From assembly GCA_015486915.1 (NCBI GenBank), contig WFQS01000043.1, positions 1 through 7,811 on the forward strand: a stretch of 7,811 nt of DNA. Direction: 5' to 3'. A program made the position numbers and the translations under genes. Below the pieces are notes generated by a model. It did no database searches. It was given only the letters and a program-made list of their open reading frames with translations, and was not told the DNA's origin. Shown in pieces: positions 1 through 6,751 of this stretch (position 1 is the stretch's first letter; each line of letters starts with the position of its first letter). The stretch is from Desulfobacteraceae bacterium (lineage in GTDB: Bacteria > Desulfobacterota > Desulfobacteria > Desulfobacterales > Desulfobacteraceae).

Positions 1-63
1 AACCGATGCCCGAAAGCTCAGCTTTATAACGGCCATAAGGCCGATCTGGTGAGGAAATTTTAA
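1..63 (+). CDS. 3' end of an upstream operon gene, product unknown (partial)
   Basis: Frame 1 is open from the window edge and encodes 20 residues (ending ADLVRKF) before a TAA at 61-63. The stop lies only 3 bases before the ATG of the formate dehydrogenase gene, and that gene's Shine-Dalgarno (GAGGA at 51-55, 11 bases before the ATG) sits inside this tail, which is typical of translationally linked operon genes. The tail has a Cys-Pro pair (residues 3-4 of the visible part). This could be the last ligand of a ferredoxin-type CxxCxxCxxxCP motif, but that is a guess. A NuoF-like or another Fe-S electron-transfer subunit would fit the context. Frame 2 is also open from the edge but stops at 50-52, so the frame choice is not certain. 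Confidence 0.5.
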   Translation, partial: NRCPKAQLYNGHKADLVRKF

Positions 64-66
64 ATT

Positions 67-2847
67 ATGAAAATAAATAATAAAATAACAATTAATGGAA
101 AGGAATTTCCCTTTAATCCGGGAGATACAATTCTTGATGTTGCCCGTAAAAATAATATAGAAATTCCAACCCTGTGCTATTTAAAGGGTGCATCTCCAAC
201 CGGTACATGCAGAATTTGTGTTGTTGAACTTGAAGGCAGAAATGACCTTGCAGCTGCCTGCTCCACGCCTGCAGCACGCAATATGGTCGTTTATTCGGAA
301 TCCCGGAAAGTTATTAAAGCAAGAAAAACCATTATCAGGTTGATGCTTGCTTCAGGGAACCATAATTGTGCAATTAGAAATATGGATGAAGACAACTGGA
401 CTGATTTTCAACTCAAAGTCATGAAAGAGGAAAAAACAGACCAATTATGTCCGGCGTGGGGAGACTGCAAACTCCAGGATCTGGCATTCAGGTATCAGGT
501 TACGGCAAAAAATTTGCCTGCATCTGAAAACAAATTTTCCATTGAAGATGTTAACCCTTTTATCATCAGGGATTTTTCAAGATGTATTCTGTGCGGAAGA
601 TGTGTTCAGGCCTGCAGGGAAGTTCAGGTGAACAATGCCATTGATTTTGGATTCCGGGGGAAGAATACAAAAATTATAGCAGGTACGGATCTTGCCCTCA
701 GGGATTCTGACTGTGTTTTCTGCGGGCAATGCGTTCAGGTATGTCCTGTGGGAGCTTTGATGGAAAAAAATACCCCGGAATCCATAACTGAACGCAGAAA
801 CACAAAAATTACACGAACAACCTGCGGTTATTGCGGTGTGGGCTGCCAGATTCATCTTCATACAAAAAATAACAGAGTATTTAAGGTAACGGGCGTTGAC
901 GGCGCTTCGCCAAACTACGGCAGCCTTTGCGTAAAGGGACGTTTTGGATTTGATTTCATAAACAGCGAAGAACGCTTAAAATATCCCATGATTAAAGAAC
1001 AGGGAAAATTCCGAAGGGCTTCATGGGATGAGGTTCTAAATCTGGTTGCCGAAAAATTCATAAGGATCAGGTCCCTTCATGGAAGTAACAGCCTCGGGGT
1101 GTTCAGTTCAGCGAGAATCACCAATGAAGAAAATTATATTATTCAAAAATTTGCCCGGGCTGTTATAAAGACCAATAATGTTGATCATTGTGCCAGACTC
1201 TGCCATGCGTCCACTGTTGCAGGGCTTGCGGCCTCATTTGGCAGCGGCGCCATGACAAATCCATTGACAGATGTCGACAATTCAGATCTTATTTTCATCA
1301 TAGGCTCCAATCCCGATGAAAATCATCCGGTTATGGCAGCTTCTATCAAACGGACAATTATATCGGGCAGAACACGCCTGATTGTGATTAATCCCAGGCG
1401 GACAACCCTCTGTGAATTTGCAGATATCTGCCTTTTCCAGAATCCGGGAACAGATGTATGCCTGATCAACGGCATGATGCATGTGATTATAAGGGAAGGC
1501 CTTCACGATAAAAAATTTATTAATAAAAGGACACAGGGATTTGAAACACTTGAGAAAACACTTGCCGAATATACTCCGGAATATGTGGAATCCATAACCG
1601 GTATCAAGGCTGAAAAACTTGTTGAAGCTGCCAGGCTTTATGCAGCAGCACCTGCTGCCAGCATCATATTCTGCATGGGAATTACCCAGCATTCAACCGG
1701 AACCGATAATGTAAAATCCCTTGCAAATCTTGCCATGCTTTGTGGTAACATGGGAATAACAGGCGGCGGTGTTAATCCGCTGCGCGGTCAGAATAATGTA
1801 CAGGGTGCATGCGACATGGGTGCGCTTCCCAATGTTTTTTCAGGATATCAATCGGTTACAGATTCCTCAGTCCGGGAAAAAATGGCTAGAGCATGGAAAA
1901 CTGAAGATTCGAATCTATCTGAAAAACCAGGGTTTACCCTTACTGAAATGCTGCCCATGGCATATGACGGCGCAATAAAGGCATTGTATATTATAGGAGA
2001 AAATCCCATGCTCTCGGATCCTGACATCGGGCATACTGACAAGGCCTTGAAAAACCTGGATTTTCTTGTTGTTCAGGATATTTTTATGACCGAAACAGCC
2101 ATGCTTGCAGATGTGCTGCTTCCTTCAGCCTGTTTTGCAGAAAAAGAAGGGACATTTACCAATACCGAACGAAGGGTACAACGGGTAAGACCTGCAATAA
2201 CACCTCCGGGCTACGCAAGGGAAGACTGGCAGATTATATGCGCACTTGCCGGACGAATGGGCTTTTCGATGGAATACAAAAATGCACGGGAAATATTTAA
2301 CGAAATGGCAGATATTACCCCTTCTTACAGGGGAATCCGCTATGAACGGATTGACAGGGATGGACTTTTCTGGCCATGCCCTCAATATGATCATCCGGGC
2401 ACACCTATTCTGCATAAAGAAAAATTTACCTGCGGCAGGGGAAAATTCCATGCAGTCAAATATCTCCAGCCTGCTGAAACGCCGGATATTGAATTTCCCT
2501 TAGTGCTTACAACGGGAAGACTCCGCTACCATTACCATACCGGCACCATGACCATGAAAACCCCGGGACTTAACGAGTGCGCCCCTGAATGTTTTGTGGA
2601 GATCTCTTTCCAGGATGCAGAAAAACTATGTATCAGTCAGAACGAACAGGTCAGAGTTATTTCGCGCAGAGGGGAAGTGCCGTTAAAGGCAAGGATCTCT
2701 GACAATATATTACCCGGCGTTGTTTTCATGCCTTTTCATTATTTTGATGCTGCAGCCAACCGCCTGACCAATACCGCACTTGATCCGGTATGTAAAATTC
2801 CCGAGTTTAAAGTATGTGCGGTAAAAATCATGCCTGATCAGCCTTGA
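67..2847 (+). CDS. fdhA: Formate dehydrogenase catalytic subunit, Cys-type, with NuoG-like Fe-S N-terminus
   Basis: This is a 926-residue cytoplasmic molybdopterin oxidoreductase that interconverts formate and CO2. It has no Tat or Sec signal. Domains in order: a [2Fe-2S] domain (C37, C48, C51, C65); a NuoG-type His/Cys cluster region (H99, C101, C128, C134) with unusual spacing; two ferredoxin [4Fe-4S] motifs (C173/176/179/183 and C216/219/222/226); the MopB [4Fe-4S] site (C253, C256, C260, C288) followed by K290; the pterin-binding catalytic domains; and a C-terminal dinucleotide-binding domain (about 808-924). The predicted Mo/W ligand is C379 in the RLCH motif, encoded by TGC where many relatives have selenocysteine, followed by H380. 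R573 in LRGQNNVQGACDMG lies 194 residues further on, matching the Sec140/His141/Arg333 layout of E. coli FdhF and supporting formate as substrate. The gene ends in a double TGA. Five Fe-S clusters suggest electrons pass to soluble partners such as the HdrA and MvhD proteins downstream. The family call is firm. The symbol is generic, and the physiological direction is not visible. Confidence 0.93.
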   Translation: MKINNKITINGKEFPFNPGDTILDVARKNNIEIPTLCYLKGASPTGTCRICVVELEGRNDLAAACSTPAARNMVVYSESRKVIKARKTIIRLMLASGNHNCAIRNMDEDNWTDFQLKVMKEEKTDQLCPAWGDCKLQDLAFRYQVTAKNLPASENKFSIEDVNPFIIRDFSRCILCGRCVQACREVQVNNAIDFGFRGKNTKIIAGTDLALRDSDCVFCGQCVQVCPVGALMEKNTPESITERRNTKITRTTCGYCGVGCQIHLHTKNNRVFKVTGVDGASPNYGSLCVKGRFGFDFINSEERLKYPMIKEQGKFRRASWDEVLNLVAEKFIRIRSLHGSNSLGVFSSARITNEENYIIQKFARAVIKTNNVDHCARLCHASTVAGLAASFGSGAMTNPLTDVDNSDLIFIIGSNPDENHPVMAASIKRTIISGRTRLIVINPRRTTLCEFADICLFQNPGTDVCLINGMMHVIIREGLHDKKFINKRTQGFETLEKTLAEYTPEYVESITGIKAEKLVEAARLYAAAPAASIIFCMGITQHSTGTDNVKSLANLAMLCGNMGITGGGVNPLRGQNNVQGACDMGALPNVFSGYQSVTDSSVREKMARAWKTEDSNLSEKPGFTLTEMLPMAYDGAIKALYIIGENPMLSDPDIGHTDKALKNLDFLVVQDIFMTETAMLADVLLPSACFAEKEGTFTNTERRVQRVRPAITPPGYAREDWQIICALAGRMGFSMEYKNAREIFNEMADITPSYRGIRYERIDRDGLFWPCPQYDHPGTPILHKEKFTCGRGKFHAVKYLQPAETPDIEFPLVLTTGRLRYHYHTGTMTMKTPGLNECAPECFVEISFQDAEKLCISQNEQVRVISRRGEVPLKARISDNILPGVVFMPFHYFDAAANRLTNTALDPVCKIPEFKVCAVKIMPDQP

Positions 2848-2860
2848 TGACGAATGATAA

Positions 2861-2868
2861 AGAGGAGA
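2861..2868 (+). promoter_or_regulatory. Ribosome binding site that decides the DUF1573 start
   Basis: A strong AGAGGAGA (core AGGAG 2863-2867) ends 7 bases before the ATG at 2875. An in-frame ATG at 2854 has only a weak upstream purine stretch and would add seven residues, several of them basic (MIKRRIR), in front of an already complete signal peptide. The ATG at 2875 is therefore preferred. Confidence 0.75.
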
Positions 2869-2874
2869 ATCAGA

Positions 2875-3594
2875 ATGAACAAACAAATAACTATAACAGC
2901 ACTTTCTATATGCATAATCTGTTTTGCTGCATTAACACCCTCATATGCCAGCGATGTTTCAAAACCGGAAAAATCTTTTGAGAAACTGCCCCTTGCTTAT
3001 ATTCAAAACCCTGATTTTAAATTTTCATCCGTTCCTGAAGGAACTATTGTAAGACATGCCTATGCTATTTACAATAAAGGAGATGCTGAATTAAACATCA
3101 TCCGGGTAAGAACATCCTGCGGATGTACCACTGCGGGTTATTCAAAAAGTGTGGCACCGGGTAAAAAGGGAATAATCTCGGTTAAGGGCAATACCGCAGG
3201 CTATGGCGGGAGTTTATTCAATCGGCAAATTTTTATCGAGACCAATGATCCGAACCACAAACTTCTGCGATTAAACATTTCAGGACAGGTGGATAAATTT
3301 GCTCAGATCACACCACAGTTTGTAAGGCTGAAAGGTGTTGCAGGCCATCCTGTCAAAATGTCAATCAACATCATACCTGAAAAAAAATATCCTTTTAAAC
3401 TCACTTCATTGGATTCTTCTCTGAACGGTAAAAAAATTCATTGCGATTTTATCGAAACAGCAAAGGGATATCGTCTTAATATTGAAAACATATCACTAGG
3501 TGCAGGAAGATATTTCGGTATAATTTATCTGAAAACTGACAGCTTAAAATTTCCGGTTATTCCTGTACGTGTGTTTGGAGATATTACAAATTGA
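2875..3594 (+). CDS. Exported DUF1573-domain protein
   Basis: This is a 239-residue protein of unknown biochemical function. It begins with a Sec signal peptide: MNKQ, then a hydrophobic core over about residues 5-21, then PSYA before S26, so signal peptidase I should cut after A25. There is no convincing lipobox. Residues about 43-137 match the DUF1573 pattern: an AxYNKGDAEL strand, a TSCGCT motif (C82, C84), an APGKKG turn, an aromatic/Gly segment, then ETNDPNH. The family has an immunoglobulin-like, ASPM/SPD-2/Hydin-related beta-sandwich fold. The remaining ~100 residues look like a second beta-rich domain without a clear motif, containing C190. The mature protein should sit in the periplasm or on the cell surface, while its neighbours have no export signal. 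It is in the same direction, 27 bases after the formate dehydrogenase and 61 before hdrA, so co-transcription is likely. A start at 2854 (246 residues) is possible but has a poorer ribosome binding site. The domain call is good; no role can be assigned. Confidence 0.85.
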   Translation: MNKQITITALSICIICFAALTPSYASDVSKPEKSFEKLPLAYIQNPDFKFSSVPEGTIVRHAYAIYNKGDAELNIIRVRTSCGCTTAGYSKSVAPGKKGIISVKGNTAGYGGSLFNRQIFIETNDPNHKLLRLNISGQVDKFAQITPQFVRLKGVAGHPVKMSINIIPEKKYPFKLTSLDSSLNGKKIHCDFIETAKGYRLNIENISLGAGRYFGIIYLKTDSLKFPVIPVRVFGDITN

Positions 3595-3640
3595 CAAATT
3601 ACAGCACTTCTATAAACGGCCTCATGGCGGTTAATTAAAA

Positions 3641-3645
3641 AAGGA
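3641..3645 (+). promoter_or_regulatory. Ribosome binding site supporting a GTG start for hdrA
   Basis: AAGGA lies 10 bases upstream of the GTG at 3656. An alternative ATG at 3695 is preceded by GGAGA (3686-3690) only 4 bases away and would begin at MVLGGGISG, leaving almost nothing before the FAD-binding glycine motif. The GTG start is modestly preferred, but both remain possible. Confidence 0.5.
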
Positions 3646-3655
3646 CTATAGAAAA

Positions 3656-6600
3656 GTGAAAAATATATCAGATAAAAAAAAATTTGGAGATGTAATGGTT
3701 CTTGGTGGGGGGATCAGCGGTATTCAGGCTGCTCTTGACCTTGCCAATTCAGGATACAGGGTGTATCTTGTTGAAAAATCACCTGCAATTGGCGGGCATA
3801 TGTCCCAGCTTGATAAAACCTTTCCCACGGGTGATTGCTCCATGTGCATTGAATCTCCCAAATTTGTTGAATGCAGCAGGCATCCCAATATAGAGATTCT
3901 GACATATACTGAAGTTGACAAAACAGAGGGAAAAGCAGGCGACTTTACAGTAACTCTGATTAAAAAGCCGAGATACGTTTCAGAGGACAGATGCACGGGT
4001 TGTACTACCTGCGTAAAGTACTGCCCGGTTACGGTAACTGATCCATATAATCAAAACTTATCATCGAGTAAAGCCATACATATATATTTTTCTCAGGCAG
4101 TTCCCCTTGTCACTTATATAGATGAAAACTGCCTTTTTCTTCAAGGCAAAAAATGTTCCATATGCACAGGAGTTTGTCAAAATTGCGCCATAGATTTTCA
4201 TCAGGAACCACAAAAGATTAAGATCAACGTAGGTGCGATTCTGCTTTCTCCGGGCTTTGAGATATTTAATCCGGGCTTAAGAAATGACTATGGTTACGGG
4301 AAATTTGAGAACATTGTTACCAGCCTTGATTTTGAGAGACTCTTATGTGCCACAGGCCCCTATAAAGGTGAAATTCTGCGCCCCTCAGATAAACGACATC
4401 CCAAAAAAATAGCCTGGATTCAATGCGTTGGTTCAAGACAGGTTACCCCGGGTGGTAATAGCTTTTGTTCCGCAGTATGCTGTTCCTATGCCCAGAAACA
4501 GGTGATTCTCGCAAAAGACCATGATACTGAAATTGAGGCTGTGATATTCCATAACGATATACGGTCCTATGGCAAGGATTTTGAACGGTTCTACGAGAGA
4601 AGTGCGAAACTTCCGGGGGTTCGGTTTATAAGAAGCTATGTATCAATAGGAAAACAGATGCCGGAAAGTAAAAATATAACTATAAGATATTCTACTTACG
4701 GGAATGGAGTAAAGGAGGAGGAGTTCGAGCTCGTGGTATTATCCGTTGGATTGAATCCGCCGAACAATGCTGAAGCGCTGGCAGATAAATTCGGCATCGA
4801 ACTCAATAACCACGGATTCTGTAAGACCAATCCTTTGAATCCTCTTGAAACCAGTCGTCCCGGAATTTTTGTAAGCGGGGCATTTCAGGGTCCTGTAGAT
4901 ATTCCCGAGTCAGTCATGGGAGCTTCCGGTGTCAATGCCCTGACAGGAGAATTTCTTGATTTTCGCAGAGGAAAGCTTGCGCAGAAGAGGGTATATCCAA
5001 AAGAGAGGGACGTCTCTGAAGAAGAGCCAAGAATAGGTGTATTTGTCTGTCATTGCGGGGCTAATATTTCAAGTGTGGTAGATGTTCCTTCCACAGTTGC
5101 ATACGCCTTGAGCTTAAAAAATGTTGTTCATGCTGAAGAAAGTCTTTTTGCCTGTGCTACGGACACTGCCCATGCCATATCTGAAACGATCCGGGAAAAA
5201 AGCCTTAATCGTATTGTTGTTGCGGCCTGTACTCCGAGAACTCATGAGCCTTTATTCAGGGATACACTCCGGGAAGGAGGGATCAATCAGTATCTTTTTG
5301 ATTTTGCAAATATTCGTGAGCATTGTTCCTGGGTTCACGTTAGACAAAAGGATGAGGCCACCCAAAAGGCAAAAGATCTTGTTCGTATGTCGGTAGCCCG
5401 GGTTGCGAGATTAAAACCCTTGCAGGAGTTTGACCTGCCAGTCAACAAGACGGCCTTAGTAGTCGGAGGCGGCATAGCCGGGATGACAAGCGCCCTGAGA
5501 CTTGCCAGCCAGGGCTTTGAAGTTTATCTGATAGAAAAAGATCAAAACCTTGGGGGGATGGCAAGACGGCTTCACACCACTCTTGAGGGGATGGATGTTC
5601 AGGAATATCTGTATAATCTCATCTCTATTGTTTATAAAAATCCTTTAATTCATGTATTCAATGAAGCAGCTGTCACAGAATTTGCAGGTTATGTGGGAAA
5701 TTTCACAACCACGGTTGAGATTCATGGCAAGATCAAAGAAATAAAACATGGTGTAGTCATCCTGGCGATCGGTGCTGCAGAATATAAGCCCGATGAATAT
5801 CTGTACGGAAAAAACGGCAGGGTGCTTACCCAGCTTGAGTTAGAGGAAAAAATTTTTCAGAAAGACGAAAATGTACTGAACGCCGAAACTCTGGTGATGA
5901 TCCAGTGTGTGGGCTGCAGAAATGAAAAGAGAAATTATTGTTCAAGAATTTGCTGCACCCATGCCATAAAAAATGCATTAAAACTCAAAGAGACCAATAC
6001 CGGGACGAAAATTTATATACTTTTCAGGGATATGAGAACCTATGGCTTTAGAGAAGATTACTATCGGGAAGCAGCAGATAAAGATATACGATTTATCCGT
6101 TTTGAACCGGAAGACGGACCAAAGGTGGAAGCTGTCAAAGAGAGCGGCAGGGAAATTATACGGGTAATAGTTCCTGATACTGTTTTAAATAAGCATATTG
6201 AATTATCCGCTGATATCCTTGTCCTGTCTGCTGCTGTTGTCCCTTCGTCAGATGTTCAGGAAATATCCCGATTATTCAAGGTGCCTTTGAGCCCGGATGG
6301 TTTTTTTCAGGAAGCCCATGTAAAATTAAGGCCCGTTGATTTTGCCTCAGATGGTATTTTCCTGTGCGGAACAGCACATTATCCCAAGCACATTATGGAA
6401 ACAATCAGCCAGGCTAATGGAGCTGCGGGCAGGGCATTAACGATTCTCTCACATGGCGCGGTCACCGCATCCGGCTCTGTCTGCGATGTGAATGAAAAAC
6501 AATGCATCGGGTGCGGCTCATGTATTGAGGCATGCAAGTATGGAGCCATAGAATTTCATAAGACACGACAGGGTGAAAAAGCCGTTGTTAACCCTGTTCT

Positions 6601-6715
6601 CTGTAAAGGAGATGGTCTGTGTAACGTCAAGTGTCCGACAGGGGCTATTGTTCTGAAACATTATACCGATGAAGAGGTCCTTTGCCAGATTGAAGCGGCG
6701 TTGGAAAATTTGTAA
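3656..6715 (+). CDS. hdrA: Double-length HdrA-type flavin/iron-sulfur electron-transfer protein
   Basis: This is a 1019-residue soluble protein, well above the ~650 residues of methanogen HdrA, the FAD subunit of heterodisulfide reductase that performs flavin-based electron bifurcation. Half one (1-450): FAD Rossmann motif GGGISG (G17-G22); HdrA segment DCSMCIESPKFVEC (C61, C64, C73); inserted ferredoxin domain (C113/116/119/123 and C159/167/170/174, plus extra C177); and the IQCVGSR...CSAVCC signature (C257, C271, C275, C276). Half two starts at about 458 with the normal HdrA N-terminal domain (FVCHCG, AACTPRTHEP, ANIREHCSWV), then a second FAD motif GGGIAG (G604-G609), no inserted ferredoxin, a second signature (C751, C754, C762, C766, C767), and a C-terminal ferredoxin domain (C950/953/956/960; C983, D986, C989, C993). 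The pairing with formate dehydrogenase and MvhD implies formate-linked electron bifurcation or confurcation, with ferredoxin as a likely low-potential partner (inference). No HdrB or HdrC is present. The HdrA family call is firm; the electron acceptors are not known. QmoA/QmoB-like proteins are related but a poorer match in architecture. Confidence 0.92.
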   Translation: MKNISDKKKFGDVMVLGGGISGIQAALDLANSGYRVYLVEKSPAIGGHMSQLDKTFPTGDCSMCIESPKFVECSRHPNIEILTYTEVDKTEGKAGDFTVTLIKKPRYVSEDRCTGCTTCVKYCPVTVTDPYNQNLSSSKAIHIYFSQAVPLVTYIDENCLFLQGKKCSICTGVCQNCAIDFHQEPQKIKINVGAILLSPGFEIFNPGLRNDYGYGKFENIVTSLDFERLLCATGPYKGEILRPSDKRHPKKIAWIQCVGSRQVTPGGNSFCSAVCCSYAQKQVILAKDHDTEIEAVIFHNDIRSYGKDFERFYERSAKLPGVRFIRSYVSIGKQMPESKNITIRYSTYGNGVKEEEFELVVLSVGLNPPNNAEALADKFGIELNNHGFCKTNPLNPLETSRPGIFVSGAFQGPVDIPESVMGASGVNALTGEFLDFRRGKLAQKRVYPKERDVSEEEPRIGVFVCHCGANISSVVDVPSTVAYALSLKNVVHAEESLFACATDTAHAISETIREKSLNRIVVAACTPRTHEPLFRDTLREGGINQYLFDFANIREHCSWVHVRQKDEATQKAKDLVRMSVARVARLKPLQEFDLPVNKTALVVGGGIAGMTSALRLASQGFEVYLIEKDQNLGGMARRLHTTLEGMDVQEYLYNLISIVYKNPLIHVFNEAAVTEFAGYVGNFTTTVEIHGKIKEIKHGVVILAIGAAEYKPDEYLYGKNGRVLTQLELEEKIFQKDENVLNAETLVMIQCVGCRNEKRNYCSRICCTHAIKNALKLKETNTGTKIYILFRDMRTYGFREDYYREAADKDIRFIRFEPEDGPKVEAVKESGREIIRVIVPDTVLNKHIELSADILVLSAAVVPSSDVQEISRLFKVPLSPDGFFQEAHVKLRPVDFASDGIFLCGTAHYPKHIMETISQANGAAGRALTILSHGAVTASGSVCDVNEKQCIGCGSCIEACKYGAIEFHKTRQGEKAVVNPVLCKGDGLCNVKCPTGAIVLKHYTDEEVLCQIEAALENL

Positions 6716-6751
6716 AAACTTTAAAAGAACAATTCAGGAGTAAGCTGAAGA

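Noticed and set aside
1282..1692. Minus-strand 136-codon frame inside the formate dehydrogenase gene
   Set aside because: It lies wholly within strongly supported catalytic-domain coding sequence, and its Cys-rich translation shows no recognisable family pattern.
2845..2850. Possible selenocysteine readthrough at the end of fdhA (TGATGA)
   Set aside because: Two consecutive TGA codons end a complete C-terminal domain, the catalytic position already carries Cys, and the next gene has its own ribosome binding site directly downstream.
3611..3640. Possible hairpin between the DUF1573 gene and hdrA (AACGGCC, loop TCAT, GGCGGTT)
   Set aside because: The 7-bp stem has an internal G-G mismatch and is followed by A-rich sequence and the hdrA ribosome binding site, so it is not a convincing terminator or attenuator.
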